A DNA stretch of 64,000 nt from Acinetobacter brisouii CIP 110357 (GTDB taxonomy: Bacteria > Pseudomonadota > Gammaproteobacteria > Pseudomonadales > Moraxellaceae), in the NCBI RefSeq assembly GCF_000488275.1, contig NZ_KI530764.1:104105-168104 (forward strand), written 5' to 3'. Below, one piece after another: positions 16,798-25,661 of this stretch (the first letter of the stretch is position 1; each line of letters begins with the position of its first letter). The position numbers and the translations under genes were made by a program. A model generated the notes under the pieces. The model saw nothing but the letters and a program-made list of their open reading frames with translations. It did not search any database and had not been told where the DNA came from.

Positions 16798-18096
16798 TTA
16801 ATGAATATTTGGATGAGTTTCCTCACCCCATAGCATGACTAGCATTCCAGAGAACAGCATGGCAATACTGACGAACCAGAAACCTGCCGTAACAGCACCA
16901 GCAAAGTGTGCAATCACACCAAAACTTAATGCACCGACGCCATAGCCCAGATCACGCCAAAAGCGGTAAATACCAATCGCTGAACCCCGCCAGTTTGGAT
17001 GTGATAGATCAGCAACGGCAGCTCCGAGATTGGGATACAATAAAGCCATACCAAATCCAGTGATTGCGGCACTAACAGACCACCAAATCATTCCATCCCG
17101 AATCAGCATGAGTCCAACACCTAGCCCGCAAATCCACATTCCCCAAACGATAGGTTTCATCCGACCAATATGATCGGACAGCTTGCCCGTAAGCAATTGT
17201 GTAATTCCCCAGACAAAACCATATATCCCGACTATCCAACCAATCGCATTTAAACTCAGTCCACGTTGATGCAGAAATACTGGGTAAAAGACCCAGACCA
17301 AAGCATCGACAAATTTTTCCACCATCCCAGCCTGACAAAAAGCCACCATACGCCGATCCTTCCAGTTCATCAAATAGAACATTTGTGCTGTAGTTGGATG
17401 TGTTGGGAAGTTGCCAAGTGCTTTAGATGATTGCTGGTGCTGCGGTTTTTTCAAGCTTTGCTGCGCTTCAGTTCTAGCCCATTCTTGAGTTTCTTTTACA
17501 AGAGAAAACGCCAGTATGAGTGCTAACGAGATCACGACTGAACCAAAGATCAGTAACCCCAACCGTGCTCCCCATATGAGTGCCATATAACTGGTCAAAA
17601 TACCCGCCAAGGCAACGCCAATGTATCCTGAAAATTCATTTAACCCCATCGTTAAACCGCGCTCATCAGCACGGGTCATATCCATTTTTGAGGTTTGTGT
17701 CATCGACCAGCATAAGCCCTGATTGACGCCGAGCAGAATGGTTGCTGCAACGATCCAGTTCCATGAAGAGGCAAAAAAAATCAGAAATGGAATCGGGACG
17801 GCAATCAGCCAGCCAAAAATCAAGACTTTTTTACGCCCAATGCGTTCCGACCAACGCCCAGCAACAAAATTGAGAGTACCTTTGACAAAACCAAATGCCA
17901 CGACAAAAGCAGTCAGCAGCATAAAAGAACCTTTGGATACCCCAAATTCATCTTCAGCTAAAGCAGGTACAACGGTACGAAACATCCCAATGGTTAAACC
18001 AACCAAAAAGACTTGTAAGAGCTGATAGGCAACTTGAGCTAAGTTTTCACGAATACCATACCTGTACGTTGACTCAGATACATTGAATTTCGGCAT
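16798..18096 (-). CDS. MFS transporter divergent from an ArsR-rhodanese regulator
   Basis: A 432-residue major facilitator with about 12 hydrophobic helices; the loop 2-3 motif appears as AGRWSERIGRKKVL and a second copy as TGKLSDHIGRMKP. ATG 18096 follows AGGAG; an upstream in-frame start inside the divergent promoter is rejected. The neighbouring ArsR-family regulator with a rhodanese domain, divergently transcribed across a palindromic intergenic region, suggests control by a metal, metalloid or reactive sulfur signal, and so export of a related small molecule. The substrate cannot be read from sequence. Confidence 0.87.
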   Translation of the reverse strand: MPKFNVSESTYRYGIRENLAQVAYQLLQVFLVGLTIGMFRTVVPALAEDEFGVSKGSFMLLTAFVVAFGFVKGTLNFVAGRWSERIGRKKVLIFGWLIAVPIPFLIFFASSWNWIVAATILLGVNQGLCWSMTQTSKMDMTRADERGLTMGLNEFSGYIGVALAGILTSYMALIWGARLGLLIFGSVVISLALILAFSLVKETQEWARTEAQQSLKKPQHQQSSKALGNFPTHPTTAQMFYLMNWKDRRMVAFCQAGMVEKFVDALVWVFYPVFLHQRGLSLNAIGWIVGIYGFVWGITQLLTGKLSDHIGRMKPIVWGMWICGLGVGLMLIRDGMIWWSVSAAITGFGMALLYPNLGAAVADLSHPNWRGSAIGIYRFWRDLGYGVGALSFGVIAHFAGAVTAGFWFVSIAMLFSGMLVMLWGEETHPNIH

Positions 18097-18215
18097 GGGG
18101 AGTGCTCCTGATCTTGACCTATCCGTGCGCTGTGAAAATTGCACACCTGTAAATTAAATTTCACAGTCACATGGTCATTCAATTCATTTTTAGTGGGGTT
18201 GTTGATTTAATATAA

Positions 18216-18241
18216 AACATTCTAAAGATAATTGGAATGTT
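18216..18241. promoter_or_regulatory. Candidate ArsR-family operator
   Basis: An inverted repeat with 7-bp perfect arms AACATTC (18216-18222) and GAATGTT (18235-18241), with a 12-bp spacer, centred between the divergent MFS and ArsR-rhodanese genes. Arm length and spacing fit dimeric winged-helix regulators. Assignment to the adjacent regulator rests on position only. Confidence 0.55.
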
Positions 18242-18305
18242 GGTTTTGGAGATTTAACTATGCCAAAATGAGAGCGATTCAAAAATTGGGTAAGAGGATG
18301 CAACA

Positions 18306-18959
18306 ATGACGAATGCGCGCGAAATTAAATTAGAACTCTACATACAGTTAGCTCGCATTGCTAAAGTCCTTGGAAATCCAAAACGACTTGAATTACTCGA
18401 TTTACTATTACAGGTCAGTAAGCCAGTTGAAATGTTGGCGCATGAGGCAAATATCAGCGTAAAGCTGGCGAGTGCGCATCTAAAAGAATTACGTGTAGCG
18501 CGTTTGGTCAACTCCGAGCGTCGTGGTAAGCAGGTCATTTATCGTCTTGCCAGCGCAGAAGTTCCACGGTTTTTGAATCTCATGCGAGATTTTGCCCAAG
18601 ATCGCCTGTTTGAATTACAGGATGCTTTACAGCATCTAAGTCAGCTAGAAGGTGAAAGCTACAGTGAAGACCAGCACACATTATTAGAAAAAGCGAAAGC
18701 TGGAGAAATGATTATTCTTGATGTGCGCCCAGAAAATGAATTTGATCATGCTCATTTTCCGTTTGCTAAATCTATTCCTTTAGCTGAACTCAAAAAACGT
18801 TTGCATGAGCTTCCAGCAAATGTTCCAGTGACTGTATACTGTCGAGGACCTTATTGTATTATGACAGCCGATGCGATTCAGATTTTAAAGCAGCAGGGCT
18901 ATACTGCGCTGGCGCTTAAAACGAATGCTACAGACTGGGCGGAAATGCAGGATAAATAA
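18306..18959 (+). CDS. ArsR-family regulator fused to a rhodanese domain
   Basis: A 217-residue fusion. Residues about 10-95 form an ArsR winged helix (LGNPKRLELLDLL, then the recognition region ISVKLASAHLKELR and the wing SERRGKQVIYRL). Residues about 120-215 form a rhodanese domain with ILDVRPENEFDHAHFP and an active-site loop starting at C179 (CRGPYC), with a second cysteine at C184. I see no classic ArsR metal-binding CxC in the DNA-binding domain, so the rhodanese cysteines may be the sensory site, for example by persulfidation. It probably represses the divergent MFS gene through the palindrome at 18216-18241. Catalytic rhodanese activity is possible but unproven. Confidence 0.9.
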   Translation: MTNAREIKLELYIQLARIAKVLGNPKRLELLDLLLQVSKPVEMLAHEANISVKLASAHLKELRVARLVNSERRGKQVIYRLASAEVPRFLNLMRDFAQDRLFELQDALQHLSQLEGESYSEDQHTLLEKAKAGEMIILDVRPENEFDHAHFPFAKSIPLAELKKRLHELPANVPVTVYCRGPYCIMTADAIQILKQQGYTALALKTNATDWAEMQDK

Positions 18960-18974
18960 AAATTCCTCCAATGT

Positions 18975-18994
18975 TTACCGCAAAATAGCGGTAA
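18975..18994 (+). terminator. Hairpin after the ArsR-rhodanese gene
   Basis: A perfect 7-bp stem TTACCGC / GCGGTAA with a six-base loop begins 15 bases past the stop codon. There is no immediate T run, so termination is only suggested. The rest of the gap to 19187 holds no gene. Confidence 0.4.
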
Positions 18995-19187
18995 CAATAA
19001 ATGTTTAAAATTTTATTTTTTACGCTGCATTGAAATAGATTTCAATTTTCTTTTCTGTGATTGAACTGATCCAGCTTTTTACTCATTTCAATGCTCAGTC
19101 ACATCTCATATTTAAGCTATATCCAATCTTAGGAGCATATATTCAGCCGTCTGAACACCAATGTAGATGCTATCAGGAATTCATAAG

Positions 19188-20501
19188 ATGCTCGAAGTGT
19201 TAAAAAATATAACGTATAGGCATTTATTTTTAGCTCAAGTGATTGCTTTGGTTGGAACAGGGCTGATTACTATCGCGTTGGCCTTACAGGCATATGATCT
19301 TGCACGAGGACAAGCAGCTCAGGTACTGGGTATTGCTCTCGCAATTAAAATGATTGCTTATATTGGTGTTGCACCAGTCGCTTCTGCATTTGCAGAGAGG
19401 CTACCACGCAAAAAAGTTCTCGTCACTCTGGATATCATCCGAGCTTTGACGGCTTTATGTTTGCCTTTCGTCACTCAGATTTGGCAGATTTATATCCTTA
19501 TTTTTGTGTTGCAATCTGCTTCTGCTGCATTCACACCGACATTTCAGGCCATGATTCCAGATGTATTGCCTCAAGAAAGAGAATATACCAATGCGTTGTC
19601 TCTTTCCCGTTTAGCGTATGATCTGGAAAATATTATTAGCCCGATGCTAGCGGGTTTTTTATTAACTTATATTAACTATCATAATTTATTTCTAGGGACT
19701 GTCATTGGTTTTATTGGCTCAGCTCTTTTTGTTGTGAGTGCGAAATTACCTCAAGCAAAAAAACCTGAATTTAAAGGGGTCTACCGCAGAATCAAGCAAG
19801 GTGCAAAAATCTATTTTAATACGCCTCGCCTAAAGGCTTTATTGGCATTAAATCTTGCCATTGCGTCTGCGAGTGCTGTGGTTATTGTCAATACCGTGGT
19901 GTTGGTTCAATCAACGTTTAAATTAACTGAGCACGCGACAACTTGGGCTTTTGGACTATTTGGCTTGGGTTCTATGTTATCAGCGTTTATTTTGCCTAAA
20001 GTACTCGATAAATTTTCAGACAGATCGGTCATGTTAACTGGAACCACAGTACTGGTTTTAGGTTTATTTAGCGGATACTTTGTCACTTCATATACTGGAT
20101 TGCTTGTACTCTGGTTTATTTTAGGCGTTGGCTATTCTACTTCACAGACACCGACAGGTCGCCTTATTCGTAAGTCTGCTGCGAGTGAAAATAGAACCTC
20201 GTTATTTGCTGCACAATTTGCATTTTCACATGCTTGCTGGTTGATTACCTACCCTTTGGTGGGGTGGTTGAGCACTCATTTTGGGACTTTACAGACCTTT
20301 ATTCCTATGGCTGTTATCGCGACTGGTGCATTAACTCTAGCGATGTCTTTATGGTCATCTCGAGATGAGACATTTTTACCACACCGCCATGATGATTTAC
20401 CGCCAGATCATGAGCACTTGTTGCAGCACCAAGTCAATGGCGTGCATATACATGAGTATATGATTAATGACCATCATCCAAAATGGTCGAAACCTCAATA
20501 A
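19188..20501 (+). CDS. MFS transporter with histidine-rich C-terminal tail
   Basis: A 437-residue permease of the EntS/NreB-like branch: about 12 hydrophobic helices, with the conserved loop AERLPRKKVLVTLDIIRAL. The last about 40 residues are cytoplasmic and rich in His, Asp and Glu (HRHDDLPPDHEHLLQHQ, then VHIHEY and DHHPKW), as in NreB-type nickel exporters, where such a tail binds metal. Divalent metal export is therefore a reasonable inference. ATG 19188 is chosen because AGGAA precedes it at suitable distance; the ATG at 19167 lacks a ribosome binding site. It follows, but is separated from, the ArsR-rhodanese gene by about 230 bases. Confidence 0.85.
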   Translation: MLEVLKNITYRHLFLAQVIALVGTGLITIALALQAYDLARGQAAQVLGIALAIKMIAYIGVAPVASAFAERLPRKKVLVTLDIIRALTALCLPFVTQIWQIYILIFVLQSASAAFTPTFQAMIPDVLPQEREYTNALSLSRLAYDLENIISPMLAGFLLTYINYHNLFLGTVIGFIGSALFVVSAKLPQAKKPEFKGVYRRIKQGAKIYFNTPRLKALLALNLAIASASAVVIVNTVVLVQSTFKLTEHATTWAFGLFGLGSMLSAFILPKVLDKFSDRSVMLTGTTVLVLGLFSGYFVTSYTGLLVLWFILGVGYSTSQTPTGRLIRKSAASENRTSLFAAQFAFSHACWLITYPLVGWLSTHFGTLQTFIPMAVIATGALTLAMSLWSSRDETFLPHRHDDLPPDHEHLLQHQVNGVHIHEYMINDHHPKWSKPQ

Positions 20502-20666
20502 GACCGCTTTATTACTCTTGTTTTTAGAGCATCGTGAATTTCTTAATGAAATTTTAATTTCATGCCTATTAACTATTTATAGACACAAAAAGTAGTTGCA
20601 CGAACAAACATTAGCAAGACTATGGCTAGCTCGTAGAGCGTGGTTATTGGTGTAGATGGAGTGAAT

Positions 20667-21815
20667 ATGTTATCTGAAATAGCGACTCTTTGGGAGCAAT
20701 GCGCTATTTGGTTAGGTCATTATGCAATTTTGCCTATTCTTAATTTTTTAGACATTACGAAATATACCGATTCACCCACAGATATCGCAGCAACCTTAAT
20801 GATTGGTGGGTTACAGTTGCTGATCATTGGTGGTTTATTTCGCCCCTTGGAAAATTTGATTCCCGCTGAAAAGTGGGCAGATCGTCGTTATGCACGCATA
20901 GATTTTCATTTAACCTGGCTAATGTTGGTCGGCTTATTTCCGCTGTTTGCCTTTTTGATCATGACACCAATTGTCAATTATTTTAGTGGTGTTTCACCTA
21001 CAGTGAGTGATGACACCAGTTGGAGTATGAGATCTCAATTTCCATGGCTAAAAGAACATACTTGGTTGTTTTTTATTCTCTATTATTTAACGTATGATTT
21101 AGTTTATTACTGGATGCATCGTATTCAACACGTTGTGCCTTGGTGGTGGGCAATGCATAGCTTCCACCATAGCCAGCGTCAAATGAGTTGCTGGACCAAT
21201 GATCGTACCAATTATCTAGATGGAATGGGACAGTCGTTTGTTTTAGCGGGCGTGGGGATATTTTGGGGCGTATCTGGTGAAGAATTTGTTTGGTTAATGC
21301 TGCTGGGTGAGTTGGTACAAAATTTCTCCCATGCCAATGTGCGTATTGGCTTTGGTCCAATTTTTGGCAAAATTTTTGTTAGCCCAGAATTTCACCGCTT
21401 ACACCATATGGACTTTGTGCCTGAACGCCCAACGCTGCATAACTGTAATTTTGGACAAGTATTTGCCATCTGGGATGTTATTTTCAAAACGGCCTTATAT
21501 AACGAGCCTGTACACCCAACGGGAGTCACTGGCGACAAGATGGTCGATATCGACAACGATAAAGGTCTGATTGGTGTACAGGTAGAATCCTTAAAGCGGT
21601 TTTGGGGGAGTGTGACCTGTTTAGATGGCTGGCGTCTTGGTGGTGTGGTCTTTAGCAAAAACTACCGACCTATTCATATGAAAAAACCAGTGAATGGTCA
21701 AAAACAAACCTTTAAGCCTCATGTCAGAACCGATGCGCCGATATCCATAAATCAACCAGCAAAGGAGCTGGAATTAGATCAGTTACCACAAGTTAATGCT
21801 AAAAATGAAAATTAA
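20667..21815 (+). CDS. Sterol desaturase / fatty acid hydroxylase family protein
   Basis: A 382-residue membrane protein of the fatty acid hydroxylase superfamily. Four to five hydrophobic helices flank di-iron histidine clusters: HRIQH, HSFHHS, a later HANV segment and HRLHHMD. These iron-dependent enzymes hydroxylate or desaturate lipids or sterol-like compounds in the membrane using O2. The C-terminal about 60 residues are hydrophilic and less conserved. ATG 20667 is chosen for its GGAG five bases upstream; a GTG nine codons earlier has no ribosome binding site. No operon partner is seen; the substrate is unknown. Confidence 0.88.
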   Translation: MLSEIATLWEQCAIWLGHYAILPILNFLDITKYTDSPTDIAATLMIGGLQLLIIGGLFRPLENLIPAEKWADRRYARIDFHLTWLMLVGLFPLFAFLIMTPIVNYFSGVSPTVSDDTSWSMRSQFPWLKEHTWLFFILYYLTYDLVYYWMHRIQHVVPWWWAMHSFHHSQRQMSCWTNDRTNYLDGMGQSFVLAGVGIFWGVSGEEFVWLMLLGELVQNFSHANVRIGFGPIFGKIFVSPEFHRLHHMDFVPERPTLHNCNFGQVFAIWDVIFKTALYNEPVHPTGVTGDKMVDIDNDKGLIGVQVESLKRFWGSVTCLDGWRLGGVVFSKNYRPIHMKKPVNGQKQTFKPHVRTDAPISINQPAKELELDQLPQVNAKNEN

Positions 21816-22016
21816 AATAAATGACTGTGATGATAGTTCAGCTCGGTTTTTAATATAACCATTAGCGTGAAATCGCCAAAAAACAAGATAATTCAGTAAT
21901 ATGATTATAAAAAATCTTGTTCTGAAATATTACTTCCGCATCACTTATTACTTTATAGATAGTCGGATTTTTTCTATTTATTTTCTTATGCAAAACCCAG
22001 TTTCATATATGGGTGA

Positions 22017-22044
22017 GTATCCAGTGAAATGATTCACTGGATAC
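22017..22044 (-). terminator. Strong hairpin downstream of phaA
   Basis: A perfect 12-bp stem GTATCCAGTGAA / TTCACTGGATAC with a four-base loop lies 17 bases past the phaA stop on the minus strand. No clear U tract follows. It probably marks the 3' end of the pha operon transcript. Confidence 0.6.
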
Positions 22045-22060
22045 AATAAACAAGACACGA

Positions 22061-23239
22061 TTACACAGATTCTACCGCCAAGGCAACGCCCATACCCCCG
22101 CCAATACATAAAGTCGCTAATCCCTTTTTGGCATCGCGACGCTGCATTTCATGCAATAAAGTGACCAAAATACGGCAACCAGAAGCACCAATCGGGTGAC
22201 CCAATGCAATCGCACCACCATTGACATTGACTTTATCCATGTTTAAACCAAGTTCTTTTGCCACACCTAATGCCTGTGCTGCAAAAGCTTCATTTGCTTC
22301 AATTAAATCCACTTCATCTAGACTCCAGCCAGCACGAGTCAAGGTTTTCTTCACTGCTTCAACTGGACCTAAACCCATAATTTCTGGCGCAACACCTGAC
22401 ATGGCATAGGCTTTAATGCGTGCCAATGGTTGCAAGCCTAGCTCTGCAGCTTTTTCTGCACTCATCACCAACACTGCTGCTGCACCATCATTAATACCCG
22501 ATGCATTACCTGCAGTCACGCTGCCATCTTTTTTAAATGCTGGTCGCAATTTAGCCAGACTTTCAGCATTGGTGTCGGCTTTAATATATTCATCACGATC
22601 AAAAACCAAAGGTTCGCCTTTGCGCTGTGGCACATAAACTGGCGCGATTTCTGCAGAAAATTTACCTTCAGCCTGAGCTTTAGCCGCCCGTTGTTGTGAA
22701 GTTAAAGCTAATGCATCTTGCTCTTCACGGTTAAGTCCGAGTTTTTCTACAATATTTTCTGCAGTAATGCCCATGTGATACTGGTTATAAACATCGGTCA
22801 AGCCATCATAAACCATGCTATCTACGAGCTGGGCATTGCCCATTTTCTGACCATTACGCATTTGAATAAAATGCACACTTTGCGACATCGACTCTTGACC
22901 GCCCGCAACAACAATCTCAGCTTCACCTGAAACAATTGCCTGAGCCGCTAAATGAACAGCACGTAGTCCTGAGCCACATACCACATTTAAGGTTGACGCG
23001 GGTACCGTAATCGGAATTCCTGCTGCAATTGCTGCTTGACGTGCAGGGTTTTGCCCCACGCCTGCCGTCAATACATTGCCCATAATCACCTGATCAACCT
23101 GTTCTGGCTTGACTGCTGCGGCATCCAAGACTGCACGAATGGCAACCTGACCCAATTGAGGCGCACTGACACTGGAGATTCCACCAAGAAAACTACCCAC
23201 TGCGGTACGCTTTGCTGCAACAATTACGACTTCTTTCAT
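22061..23239 (-). CDS. phaA: Acetyl-CoA acetyltransferase (beta-ketothiolase)
   Basis: A 392-residue thiolase condensing two acetyl-CoA to acetoacetyl-CoA, the first step of poly(3-hydroxybutyrate) synthesis. Catalytic residues are visible: nucleophile C88 in [11 protein letters not shown], the histidine in [14 protein letters not shown] and the C-terminal cysteine in [12 protein letters not shown] 23239, preceded by AGGAAA, is used; the longer upstream frame is not thiolase-like. Last gene of phaB-phaP-phaC-phaA, the order described for Acinetobacter. The acetoacetyl-CoA and acetyl-CoA produced by the leucine operon in this window could feed it. Confidence 0.95.
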   Translation of the reverse strand: MKEVVIVAAKRTAVGSFLGGISSVSAPQLGQVAIRAVLDAAAVKPEQVDQVIMGNVLTAGVGQNPARQAAIAAGIPITVPASTLNVVCGSGLRAVHLAAQAIVSGEAEIVVAGGQESMSQSVHFIQMRNGQKMGNAQLVDSMVYDGLTDVYNQYHMGITAENIVEKLGLNREEQDALALTSQQRAAKAQAEGKFSAEIAPVYVPQRKGEPLVFDRDEYIKADTNAESLAKLRPAFKKDGSVTAGNASGINDGAAAVLVMSAEKAAELGLQPLARIKAYAMSGVAPEIMGLGPVEAVKKTLTRAGWSLDEVDLIEANEAFAAQALGVAKELGLNMDKVNVNGGAIALGHPIGASGCRILVTLLHEMQRRDAKKGLATLCIGGGMGVALAVESV

Positions 23240-23288
23240 TGTGTTTCCTAAAATTTTAAATGTTTTTTTTAAATAAAAATCAAATGGT

Positions 23289-23318
23289 GAGTTGCATTTT
23301 TCTGTGAAAATGCAACTC
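23289..23318 (-). terminator. Intercistronic hairpin between phaC and phaA
   Basis: A perfect 12-bp stem GAGTTGCATTTT / AAAATGCAACTC with a six-base loop sits in the 102-base gap between the phaC stop and the phaA start. On the minus strand no long U run follows, so it may act as an attenuator or as a 3' mRNA-stability element for the upstream transcript. Confidence 0.6.
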
Positions 23319-23341
23319 ATATCCATGACAAGTTTGAGTAC

Positions 23342-25117
23342 TTAAAACAGGTTAACCTGCACATAACGACCTGGAGCTGCTTCTTTTACAGGGTAGATTT
23401 CTGTACCCAGAACACGTGCTGGCACTTGCTCTCCTGCATACGGTGCAACCCATTCCTGCCAGCGTAACCACCAGGATTCGGAATGGAACTGCGCACCGTC
23501 TAACCACTCTTTGCTGTTTGTGTAAGGTGCAGCATTGGTATAACAGCCGTATTTGTTACGGTTTGGCGGATTGATAATCCCCGCTACATGACCTGACTCA
23601 CCCAGTACCAATGTTGATTCACCACCTAAGAAAGTTGCACCCTTAAAGCAGGCATCCCAAAGTGCAATATGATCTTCTTGTGTTGCAATAAAGAAATTTG
23701 GCGTTTTGACTCGCGATAAATTTAAACTAACGCCATTAATTTTAATCTTGTTTGCTTGAATCAAATCATTGTTTAAATACAGGGTACGCACAAGGAAACT
23801 ATGCACCTTGGCTGGAATATTAGTACTATCACTATTCCAATATAAAATATCGAAATCTGAAGGATCATTACCTTTCAGGTAATTTTCAATGTAATAGTTC
23901 CAATACAAGGTATTTTCACGCAACAAGCTAAAAGTCACAGCCAACTGACGACCATCAAAATAACCCATTTGTTCATTTAAGGTTTCAATACTTGAAACCA
24001 CGGGTTCATTGATGAATACACCTAAACTGCCTGGGTTATCGAAATCGAGCAATGTCGCCAGATAAGTTGCACTTTTGACATGATTTTTCAAACGCTTAGC
24101 GACATAATAGGCCTGTGTGGCAGCCAATAAAGTACCACCGATGCAGTAGCCAATTGCGTTTGCTTCTTTCTCACCCGTTATTTCTTCGATGACCCGTAAA
24201 GCTTCGACAGTTCCAGAAACAACAAGATCATCAAAGGCGATATTTTTTTGCTCTGCCTTCGGGTTACACCACGACATCATAAACACTGTATGCCCTTGAT
24301 GGCGTAACCAGTTCACAAACGAATTCTGTTCGCGCAAGTCAAGTACATAATATTTATTGATAAATGGTGGAACCACTAAAATCGGCGTTTGATGAACTGT
24401 TTCAGTCACAGCTTCATATTGCAGTAACTGAAATAATTCATTTTCAAATACCACAGCACCTGATGTGTATGCCAAGTCCTTACCCAGACTGAACGAGTCA
24501 TTATTGGTCATGCGTACAGACAAATACTTTCCACTGTTCATCAGATCATCATAAAACGTTTCCATACCCCGAACTAGATTTTCACCTTGTTCGTTAATCG
24601 TTTGCTGAATCACTTCAGGATTAGTCCACAGGAAATTACCTGGTGCAAAAGCATTGATCATCTGACGGGTAAAAAAATGAATGCGGTAGCGAACTTTATC
24701 AGGAATGCCATCCACAACATCCAGCATGTCTTGAACTAATTTGCTGAAATGTAAATAAGACTGCGTTAACAAGTCATAATTTGGTTCATCTTGCCACAAT
24801 GGATTGGTAAACCGACGGTCACCACTTTCAGGTTTCACGAAGGGTTCCACCTGACTCCCCATTACACCACGTAGCATGACATTTTGGTAAATCTGCATCT
24901 GGCCTTGCCACCATTTGCATTGCATTTCCATCAACCGCGTCGGATTCTTGACCAATGCTTCAAAGAACACTGCCATGTCATCATTATTGACCTTTGCCAG
25001 TGCCTCATTTAATGGGTTTTTACCGTAGTAAAACTCTTGTACTTTTTCCCACATATTTTCATGTACATTAAAAAAATTCTGTACATTCTGATTAAACTGA
25101 AGAATATTTTTCTCCAT
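23342..25117 (-). CDS. phaC: Class I poly(3-hydroxyalkanoate) synthase
   Basis: A 591-residue synthase that polymerises (R)-3-hydroxyacyl-CoA on the granule surface. The lipase-box-like motif GYCIGG contains the nucleophile C325; the conserved SWCNPK block, a later aspartate in TQEDHIALWDA and the histidine in GESGHVAGIINPP complete the triad. Length matches class I enzymes (about 590), and phaE/phaR partners of classes III/IV are absent. ATG 25117 follows a GGAGAGG sequence. An intrinsic terminator lies between the upstream phasin gene and this gene, so synthase expression may depend on read-through or on its own promoter. Confidence 0.96.
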   Translation of the reverse strand: MEKNILQFNQNVQNFFNVHENMWEKVQEFYYGKNPLNEALAKVNNDDMAVFFEALVKNPTRLMEMQCKWWQGQMQIYQNVMLRGVMGSQVEPFVKPESGDRRFTNPLWQDEPNYDLLTQSYLHFSKLVQDMLDVVDGIPDKVRYRIHFFTRQMINAFAPGNFLWTNPEVIQQTINEQGENLVRGMETFYDDLMNSGKYLSVRMTNNDSFSLGKDLAYTSGAVVFENELFQLLQYEAVTETVHQTPILVVPPFINKYYVLDLREQNSFVNWLRHQGHTVFMMSWCNPKAEQKNIAFDDLVVSGTVEALRVIEEITGEKEANAIGYCIGGTLLAATQAYYVAKRLKNHVKSATYLATLLDFDNPGSLGVFINEPVVSSIETLNEQMGYFDGRQLAVTFSLLRENTLYWNYYIENYLKGNDPSDFDILYWNSDSTNIPAKVHSFLVRTLYLNNDLIQANKIKINGVSLNLSRVKTPNFFIATQEDHIALWDACFKGATFLGGESTLVLGESGHVAGIINPPNRNKYGCYTNAAPYTNSKEWLDGAQFHSESWWLRWQEWVAPYAGEQVPARVLGTEIYPVKEAAPGRYVQVNLF

Positions 25118-25172
25118 TTCACCTCTCCATCTGGTTAATGACCTTACCTTTGCATCAGCGACACTATGAAAA

Positions 25173-25199
25173 ACGGGGAAGTGACTAGCACTTCCCCGT
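25173..25199 (-). terminator. Intrinsic terminator between phasin and PHA synthase genes
   Basis: A perfect GC-rich 11-bp stem ACGGGGAAGTG / CACTTCCCCGT with a five-base loop is followed on the minus strand by TTTTT. This is a textbook rho-independent terminator 37 bases past the phasin stop. It would lower phaC and phaA transcription relative to phaB and phaP, consistent with the high phasin need. Confidence 0.85.
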
Positions 25200-25235
25200 G
25201 TGTTGAGCTTGATATGTCATGGTCTGAGATTGGTG

Positions 25236-25586
25236 TTATTTAGTGTTCGGCATAGATTCGCTAACCAACTTGTCGAATTCAGATTTGAATTCAGCAGTTA
25301 GGCTAGCCAGTTTTTTGCCATCTTCAATCATTTGCTGGCTAAGCTTGGTCATGGTTTCCATTTGTTTGGTACAACAGCCAACCATGCTTTGCATATCTTT
25401 AACTTCGCTGTTTGCAAACACTTGCGACAAAGTGATGTCTGCATATTGACGAGCAGCATCTAATTGTAAATTGGTTAAATCGGCAAAGTTTTTAGCAATC
25501 AGACTGTTAAATTTTGCATAAGGTTCAAACATGTTTTTATATTGACTATTCATGTTTGCAAACATTTCGCCATATAGCATGGGCAT
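25236..25586 (-). CDS. phaP: Phasin (PHA granule-associated protein)
   Basis: A 116-residue amphipathic helical protein of the phasin family, coating PHB granules and limiting their size. The sequence is nearly all helix-forming with a regular pattern (MFEPYAKFNSLIAKNFADL, then LDAARQYADITLSQ), typical of phasins; no signal peptide. ATG 25586 is very close to GGAG (three bases); the next ATG at 25580 has nine-base spacing and is an equally good start. Position between phaB and phaC matches Acinetobacter pha operons. The strong terminator after it suggests separate, higher expression. Confidence 0.9.
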   Translation of the reverse strand: MPMLYGEMFANMNSQYKNMFEPYAKFNSLIAKNFADLTNLQLDAARQYADITLSQVFANSEVKDMQSMVGCCTKQMETMTKLSQQMIEDGKKLASLTAEFKSEFDKLVSESMPNTK

Positions 25587-25661
25587 TTTCTCCGTAGAAT
25601 TATGATTTAGTATCATTACATTATTAAAAAAACATCAAATGAGTCATTAATATGACACACC

